From Phytophthora sp. 'mugwort' (taxonomy: Eukaryota; Oomycota; Peronosporomycetes; Peronosporales; Peronosporaceae): a stretch of DNA of 64,000 nt. Each line of letters begins with the position of its first letter. Within the stretch, counting starts at the first letter, position 1. Location: contig JAUCEF010000013.1 in the NCBI GenBank assembly GCA_033558025.1, forward strand, positions 1,729,001 to 1,793,000. Reading direction: 5' to 3'. Shown in pieces: positions 30,217 through 40,400 of this stretch. A program made the translations under genes and the position numbers. The notes under the pieces are model-generated. The model was not told where the DNA came from. It worked only from the letters and a program-made list of their open reading frames with translations, and did not search any database.

Positions 30217-32199
30217 TTAAAACGACTTGCCGACGAGCGCCGCCTTCGTGTTGGTGATGAGGATCGGCACCACTGACGGGTCCGCCAACGTTGACACATC
30301 TCCCAACGAATCCTCCTCGCCGTGAGAGATCTTGCGCAGCACGCGACGCATGATTTTACCACTGCGCGTCTTCGGCAGGCCCGGCACCAGCACAATCAAA
30401 TCGGGGGACGCGAATGCGCCGATGTGCGCGCGCACCTGGCTAACCAGCTCTTTCTCGACGTCCTTCGATGGCTTCACGCCCTCGACAAGCGTCACGAAGC
30501 AGCAGATACCCTCGCCCTTGATGCGGTGTGGGATACCGATCACTGCTGCTTCGGCGACGACGCTGTGTGCCACCAGGGTGTTCTCCACTTCGGCCGTTCC
30601 GATACGGTGTCCGGACGTGCACAACACATCGTCGATGCGGCCAGTGATGAAGTAGTAGCCGTCCTTGTCGCGACGGCAGCCATCACCCGTGAAGTACAGA
30701 CCCTTGTGAGTCGCCATGTACGTGAGCAGGTATCGGTTGTGATTGCCGTATACTGTGCGAGCCATTCCGGGCCACGGTTTGCGGATGCACAGCTGGCCCT
30801 CGATGCCATTGCCCGTGATCTCGTTGCCGTGCTCGTCCGTCACCACGAAATCAATACCAAAGAACGGCTTTGTGCACGAACCAGGCTTCATTGGGGTCGC
30901 ACCAGGAAGGCCGACACCAATGTGTCCACCGGTTTCGGTCTGCCAATACGTGTCGGCGATGTAGCACTGGCGGTTGCCCACAACTTCATAGTACCACTTC
31001 CACGCCTCCGGGTTGATCGGCTCACCAACACTACCAAGGATCTTCAAGCTGGACAGGTCATAGTCCTTGATCTTGTCGTTGCCGCGAGCCATCAAAGCAC
31101 GAATAGCTGTCGGGGCCGTGTAGAACTTGGTCACCTTGTGGCGCTGGATCAAGTCCCAGTACCGGCCGTGGTCCGGGTACATCGGTGTGCTCTCAAACAT
31201 GAGCGTCGTTACACCATTCGCCAGCGGGCCGTAGATGATGTAGCTGTGGCCCGTGATCCAGCCAGCATCAGCGACACAAGCATAGATATCATCGTGCTGC
31301 AGGTCGAACGTGTATTTACATGTGATCATGGCGTAGAGCAGATAGCCAGCCGTCGTGTGAGCAATACCCTTTGGAGCACCAGTCGATCCCGACGTGTATA
31401 AGATGAACATGAGATCCTCCGCATTCATGAACTCCGCTGCACAGTACGGGCGGTGGCGCTTCATCTCGTCGTCCATGTCAATGTCAATCTTGGGGTTCAT
31501 CTTGACCTCTGGGTTCCGAGTGCGCTTAAAGACAAACACGTTGCGCACGAAGTCCAGACCATTAACAGCGACATCGACGATCTGCTTGAGCGGCAGCGTT
31601 CGGCCGCCGCGCTTGCCCTCGTCCGAGGTGAAGACCCAGTGGGTGTTAGCGTCAATGAGACGGTCACGCAGAGCATCGGCTGAGAAACCCGCGAACACGA
31701 CGCTATGCACGGCACCAATGCGCGTACAGGCCAGCATAACGAAGGCGATCTCCGGGATCATTGGCATGTAGATGGCCACGGTGTCGCCCTTCTTGACACC
31801 CGCGTGCTTCATGGCGTTGGCCACTCGGCACGTCTCCTCCAGCAGCTCCGTGTACGTGATCTCGCGGCCCTGGCCGATCTCATCAGCCTCCCAAATGATG
31901 GCCACCTTGTCCGCGTGCTTCTTCACGTGGCGGTCGATACAGTTGACGCTCACATTGATCTGGCCATTGAGGAACCAGGCCACGTCGCCCTTGTTCACGG
32001 TGCCCACAACGCTCTGGTCGAAGTCACGGAACCAGTCGAGGTTCTCGCGGGCCAGCTCGCCCCAGAAGTTCTCTGGGTCCTTGAGCGACCGTTTGTACAT
32101 GGCCTCGTACTGCTCGAAGTTCTTGATGTGGGCCGTCTTGGCCAGCTCCTGGAACGGAGGGTACTCTCCGTTGACGCTCACTCCTGCGCTGTCGCCCAT
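30217..32199 (-). CDS. Acetyl-CoA synthetase paralogue 2 (AMP-forming)
   Basis: This is a 660-residue intronless ACS, started at Met 32199 (MGDSAGVSVNGEYP) to match the other two copies; an upstream Met at 32253 is in frame but the extra 18 residues look non-conserved. Motifs seen: YTSGSTGAPKGIAHTTAGYL, GSVGEPINPEAWKWYYEVVG, DTYWQTETGGH, YFTGDGCRRDKDGYYFITGR and PKTRSGKIMRR. It is closer to paralogue 3 than to paralogue 1, for example sharing AVHSVVFAGFSAD and LVPGLPKTRSGKIMRR. It stands head to head with paralogue 3 across 1.44 kb and tail-side next to paralogue 1. The likely role is acetate activation for lipid synthesis, the glyoxylate cycle and protein acetylation. Confidence 0.94.
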   Translation of the reverse strand: MGDSAGVSVNGEYPPFQELAKTAHIKNFEQYEAMYKRSLKDPENFWGELARENLDWFRDFDQSVVGTVNKGDVAWFLNGQINVSVNCIDRHVKKHADKVAIIWEADEIGQGREITYTELLEETCRVANAMKHAGVKKGDTVAIYMPMIPEIAFVMLACTRIGAVHSVVFAGFSADALRDRLIDANTHWVFTSDEGKRGGRTLPLKQIVDVAVNGLDFVRNVFVFKRTRNPEVKMNPKIDIDMDDEMKRHRPYCAAEFMNAEDLMFILYTSGSTGAPKGIAHTTAGYLLYAMITCKYTFDLQHDDIYACVADAGWITGHSYIIYGPLANGVTTLMFESTPMYPDHGRYWDLIQRHKVTKFYTAPTAIRALMARGNDKIKDYDLSSLKILGSVGEPINPEAWKWYYEVVGNRQCYIADTYWQTETGGHIGVGLPGATPMKPGSCTKPFFGIDFVVTDEHGNEITGNGIEGQLCIRKPWPGMARTVYGNHNRYLLTYMATHKGLYFTGDGCRRDKDGYYFITGRIDDVLCTSGHRIGTAEVENTLVAHSVVAEAAVIGIPHRIKGEGICCFVTLVEGVKPSKDVEKELVSQVRAHIGAFASPDLIVLVPGLPKTRSGKIMRRVLRKISHGEEDSLGDVSTLADPSVVPILITNTKAALVGKSF

Positions 32200-33642
32200 G
32201 ATTGTTTTGTGTGACGGGTTTCGAGGTGAGAAGCTTAAGGTGGTGAGGCACAATGCGTTCGGCCAAGCAAATTGGATTGTGGGGTTGGTTGACGGCTCGG
32301 CGCCGGAAGCTGGCCTTCTTCAGATCGTGCCTTGGACTACTTGCCCTGTTAGTTACCTTCGTTGTGGGTCTGTCTGTCTTGATATGCACTTCTAAGGGAT
32401 CTGTGAAAGCTGGTGTTTATAGCATTTACCACGTTATTGAGTGAGCGTAATATTCCTGCTGATACCTTTTGAGAGGTTTTAATAGCTGATACTTTGGAGA
32501 AGCGCAAAACCTTATACTATGTGGTAATGCAGTAACTTCAAGCCGCTCAAACCGATAAGAAGCACTTGGAGCTGAGCCTTTTCACGTTGAACTTGTGACT
32601 GAACCCATCTCAATGAAGAATAAGGACATAGGCAATAGTGATCGACTTCATTTATAAACTAAACCACCTCGATTTAATCGCACCTATTTTAAAAACACAG
32701 CGCACCGCCGAAAAGCTTGCGTTTCGCTGTAAAACCGTTTTCGAAAACGTACACAAAGTATTGATCCTACTAAGTGCGAATCCAAACGAGGCTCAGTATT
32801 CGCTTGACACGCAAGACTACATTGCGTCGCGAGCAAAAGCCACTGATTGACCGCCAGAAGCATATAGCAAGTTGCCATCAACTTCAACTTTAGCCCGGCA
32901 TCAGGTCCTGCAAGTATTCTCGCTGCTGCTTTCGTTGACGCTGCCGGTCCGCCGCCATGGCTACAAACTTCGAGAAACACCTAGAGGCAGCTACTTGATC
33001 GCCTGCGCTGGTGATATGCGTCATTATCTGCGGCATGAGCAGCAGCATTTGCAACCCGAACGGGATTCATGCAACCGGCGATGGCCACGTTGAATTTCTT
33101 GATCGCGAGATTACATGTGGAACTTCCGCTGGAAGTACTGTAGCTTAATAGTGCAAAATACCGGTATTCACGTGAAATGCATGTTTAACCTGCGAATGCG
33201 ATCAATCGTCGCGATTATGCCTGCATTCTTGTGCAAGCCTCGCCTTCACGTCGAAGTCAACGCAACGAGCAACGTTCCGGCCTTTGAAGGTCTGGTAGAG
33301 TGCCGTGGAACACAAGCGACATTCGCGACGGAAGAGTGAACCCGCATCGCAGCGTTTCATGGGATGACTTTGTACTGTCGGTGGCATCTGGGGGTTTAAC
33401 AAATCGGTGATCAGACTGTGCCAACAGACTGTACGGCCATCCGTCTGTCCCTGCAGTCGTGGTTCTTCTCGCACGTTGAACTATAATAAACCACCGCCAG
33501 ATCGCTCAGGTACAGTACTGGAGGTCTCCGCAGAAGGAATTGCTACCGGTGGGAGGGCCAGTGTGTTGATCATTTCGGAATTTGCTCCGGCATACACTAG
33601 TCGCTCGCCTCCCTCATCTACGAGTCAACTACTAGTCGAGGT
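32200..33642. promoter_or_regulatory. Divergent intergenic region between ACS paralogues 2 and 3
   Basis: 1,443 bp separate the two start codons, so the stretch must contain both promoters. No gene with domain support is found; frames at 32253-32444 and 33202-33474 are short and featureless. I did not find a convincing match to the oomycete initiator (TCAYTYYNCAWTTT) close to either start. Confidence 0.45.
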
Positions 33643-35625
33643 ATGGGAGACAGTGCCGGCGTGAGCTTCAACGGGGTGTACCCGGTGCCCGACGGCTTCG
33701 CCAAGACGGCCCACGTGCAGAGTATGGAGCAGTACGAGGCCATGTACAAACGGTCGCTGGAGGACCCGGAAGGCTTCTGGGGCGAGATGGGCCGCGAGAA
33801 CCTTGACTGGTTTCGGGAGTTCGACCAGGCCGTCGTGGGCACCGTGAACAAGGGCGACACAGCCTGGTTCCTCAACGGAGAGACGAACGTGAGCGTTAAC
33901 TGCATCGACCGCCACGTCAAGAAACACCCGAACAAGACGGCCATCATCTGGGAGGCCGACGAGATCGGCCAGGGCCGCGAGATCTCGTACACGGAGCTGC
34001 TGGAGGAAACGTGCCGCATCGCCAACGCCATGAAGCACGCGGGCGTGCGGCGAGGCGACACCGTGGCCATCTACATGCCAATGATCCCGGAGATCGCCTT
34101 CGTCATGCTGGCCTGCACGCGCATCGGCGCCGTGCACAGTGTAGTGTTCGCGGGCTTCTCGGCTGACTCGCTGCGCGACCGCGTGGTGGACGCCAGATCG
34201 CAATGGGTTTTCACAGCCGACGAGGGCAAGCGCGGCGGCCGCACGCTGCCGCTCAAGCAGATTGTGGATCACGCCGTGCGTGGGCTTGACTTCGTGCGCA
34301 AGGTGTTTGTGTTCAAGCGCACACACAACCCGGCCGTTAAGATGAACCCGACAATTGACGTGGATATGGATGAGGAGCTGCTGCGCCACCGCCCGTACTG
34401 CCCGGCCGAGTTCATGAACTCGGAAGATCTCATGTTCATTCTGTACACTTCGGGGTCGACGGGTACACCCAAAGGCATCGCACACACGACGGCCGGGTAT
34501 CTCCTGTACACCATGATGACGGCCAAGTACACATTCGATCTGCATGACGACGACATCTTTGCGTGCGTGGCGGACGCGGGCTGGATCACCGGCCACAGCT
34601 ACATCATCTACGGCCCTCTGGCGAATGGTGTTACGACGCTTATGTTTGAGAGCACACCGATGTACCCGGATCACGGCCGGTACTGGGACCTGGTGCAGCG
34701 CCACAAGGTGACCAAGTTTTACACGGCCCCGACGGCTATTCGCGCGTTGATGGCTCGTGGCAACGACAAGATCCGCGAGTACGACCTGTCGAGTCTAAAG
34801 GTGCTGGGCAGTGTGGGCGAGCCGATCAACCCGGAGGCGTGGAAGTGGTACTACGAAGTCGTGGGCAACCGCCAATGCTACATCGCCGACACATACTGGC
34901 AGACGGAGACGGGTGGCCACATAGGCGTGGGTCTGCCTGGTGCAACGCCCATGAAGCCCGGTTCGTGCTCAAAGCCGTTCTTCGGTATTGATTTCGTGGT
35001 GACGGACGAGCACGGCAACAAAATTGAAGGCAACGACATTGAGGGCCAGCTGTGTATCCGCTCTCCGTGGCCGGGCATGGCCCGCACCGTATACGGCGAC
35101 CACAATCGCTACTTGCAGGTGTACATGTCGACTCACAAGGGTCTGTACTTCACGGGTGACGGCTGCCGTCGTGACAAGGACGGCTACTACTTCATCACTG
35201 GCCGGATCGACGACGTGTTGTGCACGTCCGGCCACCGCATCGGCACGGCAGAGATCGAGAGCGCGTTGGTGGCGCACAACGTGGTGGCAGAGGCGGCAGT
35301 GATCGGCATCCCACACCGCATTAAGGGCGAGGGTATCTGCTGCTTCGTTACGCTGGTAGATGGCGTGAAACCGGACATCGAGGTGCAGAAGGAGCTGGTG
35401 AGCCAGGTACGCTCGTACATCGGCGCGTTCGCATCCCCCGACCTGATCGTGCTGGTGCCAGGTTTGCCGAAGACGCGCAGTGGTAAGATCATGCGTCGCG
35501 TACTGCGCAAGATCTCTCACGGCGAGGAGGATTCGTTGGGGGATGTGTCGACGTTGGCGGACCCGTCAGTCGTGCCGACGCTGATTAAGAACGCTAAGGC
35601 TGCGCTGGTGGGCAAGACGTTCTAA
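33643..35625 (+). CDS. Acetyl-CoA synthetase paralogue 3 (AMP-forming)
   Basis: This 660-residue intronless ACS starts at MGDSAGVSFNGVYPVPDG. It carries all ACS hallmarks: N-terminal EQYEAMYKRSLEDPEGFWGE, the P-loop YTSGSTGTPKGIAHTTAGYL, VADAGWITGHSYIIYG, GSVGEPINPEAW, DTYWQTETGGH, the hinge-side YFTGDGCRRDKDGYYFITGR, and PKTRSGKIMRRVLRKISHGE with the catalytic Lys that is acetylated and removed from action in homologues. Only the first Lys of the usual GKPKG loop is replaced (GTPKG), as in its paralogues. A sirtuin gene follows 479 bp downstream on the same strand. The function call is firm; division of labour among the three copies is unknown. Confidence 0.95.
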   Translation: MGDSAGVSFNGVYPVPDGFAKTAHVQSMEQYEAMYKRSLEDPEGFWGEMGRENLDWFREFDQAVVGTVNKGDTAWFLNGETNVSVNCIDRHVKKHPNKTAIIWEADEIGQGREISYTELLEETCRIANAMKHAGVRRGDTVAIYMPMIPEIAFVMLACTRIGAVHSVVFAGFSADSLRDRVVDARSQWVFTADEGKRGGRTLPLKQIVDHAVRGLDFVRKVFVFKRTHNPAVKMNPTIDVDMDEELLRHRPYCPAEFMNSEDLMFILYTSGSTGTPKGIAHTTAGYLLYTMMTAKYTFDLHDDDIFACVADAGWITGHSYIIYGPLANGVTTLMFESTPMYPDHGRYWDLVQRHKVTKFYTAPTAIRALMARGNDKIREYDLSSLKVLGSVGEPINPEAWKWYYEVVGNRQCYIADTYWQTETGGHIGVGLPGATPMKPGSCSKPFFGIDFVVTDEHGNKIEGNDIEGQLCIRSPWPGMARTVYGDHNRYLQVYMSTHKGLYFTGDGCRRDKDGYYFITGRIDDVLCTSGHRIGTAEIESALVAHNVVAEAAVIGIPHRIKGEGICCFVTLVDGVKPDIEVQKELVSQVRSYIGAFASPDLIVLVPGLPKTRSGKIMRRVLRKISHGEEDSLGDVSTLADPSVVPTLIKNAKAALVGKTF

Positions 35626-36104
35626 GACGGGTTGGTTGGATCGGGCTAGGTCGGATTGCCCGCCTTTTGCGCTCGATGTTTGGCGACAAGTTACTGTAAC
35701 TTGTTTGTTGACTGAGGAGGTACGGGGGGTTGCCATTCACGATTTGGATAGGTGCATGTCGAATTGTATTTAGTGATACGTTAGCATATTGTAATCGGGT
35801 GTTCAGTGAACACTTTTTAAGCCATTTTAATGAAGAAACAGTTGTTGGAAGCTTTGTAGTACCACTTGTACATGTACTGTACCACATACCAAGTGCAGGA
35901 TACCTTTTTGAAGCGATATTTGCCTTTTTTTCACGTCACTTTAGGTATGTTTACAGAGTACGGAATGCAGAAAGGGTCTCACATCAACTTTCGACCATCG
36001 AAACCATGTGTCCCACCTCACTTAATGTATCGCACACCGCCACCACGCTGGACTCCACTACGCCGTTTCCCCACTCTCGATTTGCCCCAATCACTTGCTT
36101 CGTC

Positions 36105-37244
36105 ATGCTGGCCGCCTCCGCCGCGCCCAAACGGTGCCGCGCGCCCAGCGACGACTACCTCCCGGCCGCGCACAACTACCAGCTGGCGCCCATGAAGGCG
36201 CTGCTTCGCTCGGCCAGACGCGACTTTTATCTGCAAACTCTGTCGCCCAGCAAGTCCGAGCTCACAGCCGAGGAATTAGCACTAAAACGTAGTAACAATT
36301 CGGACCAGGAGCTCGATAATAAGTGCCGCCATTTGGCCAAGCTCATCGCCAATTCCAAGCACCTCATGGCCTTCACAGGCGCAGGCATCAGCACGTCCGT
36401 GGGCATCCCGGACTACCGCGGGGAGCACGGCATCCGTACCAAGAACTTTAAGCTCAAAAAGGTTACAAAACGGCGGAAGACGGACGAGGACAATGACGAA
36501 AGTAGTGACGGGAGCGAGACCGACGTCCAAAACGAGGAAGACAGACCGGTCATTCCAGATTTTAACCACCTCGTGCCCTCCACGACGCACATGGCACTGT
36601 ACGAACTCCACCGACTGGGGTACTTGAAGCACATTGTGTCCCAAAATGTGGACAATTTGCACTTAAAAAGTGGCGTACCAGCCAGCGCACTCACAGAAGT
36701 GCACGGTAATGCCACACAGGCCAAGTGCGAGACGTGCGAGAAGATTTACACGACCGAGTTCCCGTGGACGGGTTTGTGTGACGACCCGGAGTGTGTGAGC
36801 ACCAAGAGGTCCGTGGAGCAGAGGCTGAGAGCACGTACACGACATGGGAACGGAAGGCTGAAACGGAACGTCGTGGGGTTTGACGAACCGCTCGGGGATA
36901 TCGACTTGGCTATTGAGCAATGCGAGGAGGCTGATGTGGCGCTGGTGCTGGGCACGTCGCTCCGGGTTGAGCCGTTCTCGGAGATGGCGGGGGACTATGC
37001 GGGCTCGCTATGTATTGTCAACTTGCAGCCGACCACAACGAAACTCGATCGTCGTGCAGAGGAAACGGGCGTGCGGTTGTTTGAAAAGACGGACGTGGTG
37101 ATGGAAAAGATGATGCAGTTCTTAACCAATGACCCTCGATACCGGGTTCCCAAGTGGGCAGGTGAACACCCAACGTGTGTGTTTGAGCCCGAGCACGAGA
37201 GCAAGAATCTCGTCAATGTACTCGCGGGACGAATTTCCTCATGA
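36105..37244 (+). CDS. SIRT6/7-like sirtuin (NAD-dependent deacylase)
   Basis: From Met 36105 (MLAASAAPKR) the protein has 379 residues; the frame is open upstream to 35730 but that part (Phe/His-rich) looks like 5' leader, and Met 36006 is an alternative start. Sirtuin motifs: TGAGISTSVGIPDYRG at 91-106, SQNVDNLHLKSG at 179-190, the catalytic His200 in EVHGNATQAKC, zinc Cys208, 211, 225 and 230, GTSLRVEP at 283-290 and VNLQPT at 305-310. The usual QN.DGLH reads QNVDNLH. Between the NAD-binding loop and the core lies a charged insert (117-146) with a basic KKVTKRRK likely to be a nuclear signal. Arrangement and spacing resemble SIRT6/7-type enzymes. It lies downstream of an acetyl-CoA synthetase, a class of enzyme that sirtuins reactivate elsewhere. 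Confidence 0.88.
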   Translation: MLAASAAPKRCRAPSDDYLPAAHNYQLAPMKALLRSARRDFYLQTLSPSKSELTAEELALKRSNNSDQELDNKCRHLAKLIANSKHLMAFTGAGISTSVGIPDYRGEHGIRTKNFKLKKVTKRRKTDEDNDESSDGSETDVQNEEDRPVIPDFNHLVPSTTHMALYELHRLGYLKHIVSQNVDNLHLKSGVPASALTEVHGNATQAKCETCEKIYTTEFPWTGLCDDPECVSTKRSVEQRLRARTRHGNGRLKRNVVGFDEPLGDIDLAIEQCEEADVALVLGTSLRVEPFSEMAGDYAGSLCIVNLQPTTTKLDRRAEETGVRLFEKTDVVMEKMMQFLTNDPRYRVPKWAGEHPTCVFEPEHESKNLVNVLAGRISS

Positions 37245-37441
37245 CCGACTTGCCCATTAATGGTGAAGGATATTTCCGAACGTACATGTATGTCAAAATC
37301 TGGTACTTCGAAGTAATTTATATCGTAACGTTACCTTGTTTTTCTCGGAAACAATTATTGTAGCAATAATTTGTAAAGAGGAAAAGAAAATATATATCGA
37401 CATTTTCTATGCGTTAACAACACTTTGTCCCACCAAGTTCT

Positions 37442-40400
37442 CTACGCCTCGTTCATGAGCGCCGTAATTTCCTTGTAGTCTGCAATTAGCGCGTCCAGCT
37501 CGTCCGAATACTTTGTCGTCACGACGATTTCCTCCATAGATGCAGCTAAATCGGACGCTTTCTTAAGACAAATCTTATACTGCGGATACGAGCCACTGCA
37601 GTACGCAATGTCTGCGTATTCACAACACGCCAGTATGGAGCCGTCGCGCCCGAGGATGTGCATCCCGTAGCCATTCACAGCGATGACAAAATAATTGGGC
37701 AACTCGATTCCCAGACAATAATTAAGTCCATTGCCAACGTTCTTGGAGCCGCGGTTCACCAACTTGGACGGGAAAAAACTAGCACCGTATAGTCGATGAC
37801 GCGTTACTTCGTCAATGTAAATACGTTGCACGTCCGTGACAGGGAACAAGGCGTCCTGGTCGTCCAGAAGGTTGTCTGTGATCGTATCCAGCACCAGTTC
37901 AGCCCATTCTTCCTCATCGTGCACAGGTCGCCACTCTTGAGGGAGATAGTCCAGCACTCCCATCTCCATCAATTCCTCGACTGAAAGAGGCGGGACATCT
38001 TCACAGTCCACAGCGATAGCCAATGCCGTAAGTCGAAGTAACGCTTCTTCTTCCAGTACAGGCAAGTTCCCTTTCACAATTTCGTCCTGTACCTGGATGT
38101 AGACTAGACGGTCATACATTTCATCCGTGTATTGCAGCATGTAGACGGGGTTCAGACGGATCTTGAGCACAAACCGCACGTCACGTCCACGGATCAACTC
38201 CTTCTCAAAGATATCACCAAGAAACACATCCGAATTCAGGAACGAAGGCGCCGCGATGAACTTGTGAAAATAACTGGTTAGAGACGACGATGAAGTCGTC
38301 GATGATGTTGATGTACTGACAGTCAATGACGGTGCGGCCAATAGTTCTTTCAAGTTCGTCTCGTTGCCATCAGCTGGGTCGTTGCCGTCGGTGCTTGCCG
38401 ACACGAAGGAAGTGGACGTCGTAGAGCCCGTGTGACCGCTCCTACCGAGGACCACACGCTCCGATATCGTCGTGAGGCCTAAGAAGTTGACGACGTGGTC
38501 TTCCAGACCTAAGAAGTGCGAACAAATCTCCACTAATTGTGATACCGTGAGCTCTGGTGTGACTGGGAAGGCATCTGCCAACGGCGTGCCGTCCAGTAGC
38601 TGAATCGTCGCAAGGAATGGCGGTCGAGCTTCATAACCACGGATCTCGTCAATACTGGGGATAAAACCGGTAGCGCCATTCTCCAGCAAATTCTCGAGTT
38701 TCTTGAGTGAATAAGCCGCAAAGTTACGCACTAATCGCCAAAAGCTGTTAGAGTCAGCAACTTGCGCCTTCAAGAACAGAATCACATACTTCTGAAGCGC
38801 TAGTGACGGTGGGAACGAGGTAGCACACATGGCAAACAAAGACCATCCGCGAATACTGCTGTCTCTCTTTGGGTTCTTCGTCAGCTGCTTCATTAACTGA
38901 AGGTAGATTTCATCCACGAGAGAAGGCTTCACGAGTCCAATCTGAAGAATATACTGCGCCAGCATCTCCCGATAGAACACAATGCGGTCCCGCATATATC
39001 CTAGAATACAGCGGTTAATTGACAGCGCCATTTGACCAGCAGATGCAGACGTAGCGAGTAATGGGATGTCGTCCGGGTTGTCGTCAAGTACCGAGAGGCT
39101 CTGCGAGATAGCGCGACTTTCCCAGCACAATTTTTTAGCCAAAACGCGCTCAGACTGAGCGTTAAATCCACGCAAGTTCTCGAAATGGTTGAACGCCACG
39201 GCATCCTTTTCCACGCTCTGCTTTGACTTTTTGTCATCTGAATTGTCTGTTCCTTCATCCTCAGCAGAAACGCCCGGCCACTCGGTCGTATCACAACGAG
39301 GACGCTCACTTTCGCCTAGCATACTGGGCTGACTGCTACTGTCGCTGTCATTTCGGGTAAGCGTTCCAGGTTGATTTGATCGCAGACGGTCACCGGTGAC
39401 TAGAGACCTCCTTCGAGCTGTAACCATTTTATCTTCAGCTTTCATCAGAAGTCGTTCATGAACACCTGCTTCTCTTGCTGCCTGGATACTAAGTTCAAGT
39501 GCTCCAACAGATGATGCATCCGTAGGAAGTGCCAAGGTCGATTCAAGGCGAGCAGCAGCCGCGAGACGAGCCTCTAATTTCCGACGCAAATTGCCTGCTG
39601 TAAGCAGCACTTGCTCCCGTTCTGCCTCGTCGTATTGGACTTCATTTTCGCCACTTGACGGACTGGAAAACTCGTCAATTTCCGTCGAGAGGAGCTGCAC
39701 CGCGTCTTCTCGAATTTCGGCGTGGATCTCGATCCGGCGAGTCAAAAACTGCATTGCAGCATGTAATCCATCCATAATGATAGAACCATCAGCTGCATCG
39801 TCACCTTTGGCTCCACTTCGCAGTATCGAATAGTGGTCGAAGAGCGCAGCGAACAGTGGAGAACAAAATCCGATACTGATTGACTGTCCCAGTTCTTGTT
39901 CCACAATCTTCGGGTCTTGACTATCAAGTGCCTGATTCAAGGCTTCTTCAACACGAGCCACTTGCTGTAAACGTGCGAGTTTTGCATCAAATGCACCTTG
40001 TAACTGGGACGGAATACTAGAACGCAGCTGCTCCAGAGCGTTGACACGAGAAGCTTCCCAAATCTGCAAGAACAATCCAATTGGTGGACGCTCCGGTATC
40101 TTGTCCACTTGCTTTTCTTTCTTGGCTTTCTTGACTCTTATCATTCTTTTCACAATAATTCTAGTCTTGGGCAGTGGTTTTACTACAGCCACTGGAGTCG
40201 GAAGAGAGCTTTCTTCCAATTCAGCGGCGACACGTAACTTTTCGCGTTCCCTTTCGGCGTTTTTGAGATTAAAATCCCATTTCGCTAAGCCAGCACCGAC
40301 GGCAGCGTCAATCGCTTCAGACAGCAACTCGATATCTTGTGACATCTTTGCGACTGCCAGGAATTTCACCATTTGCTTTCGTTCAGAATGTGTACTAGCA

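Noticed and set aside
33625..34704. 359-codon minus-strand frame opposite ACS paralogue 3, with an equal-length twin at 30322-31401 opposite paralogue 2
   Set aside because: Both are antisense shadows. Their equal length follows from the paralogous coding strands and strong third-position bias; the translations have no domain.
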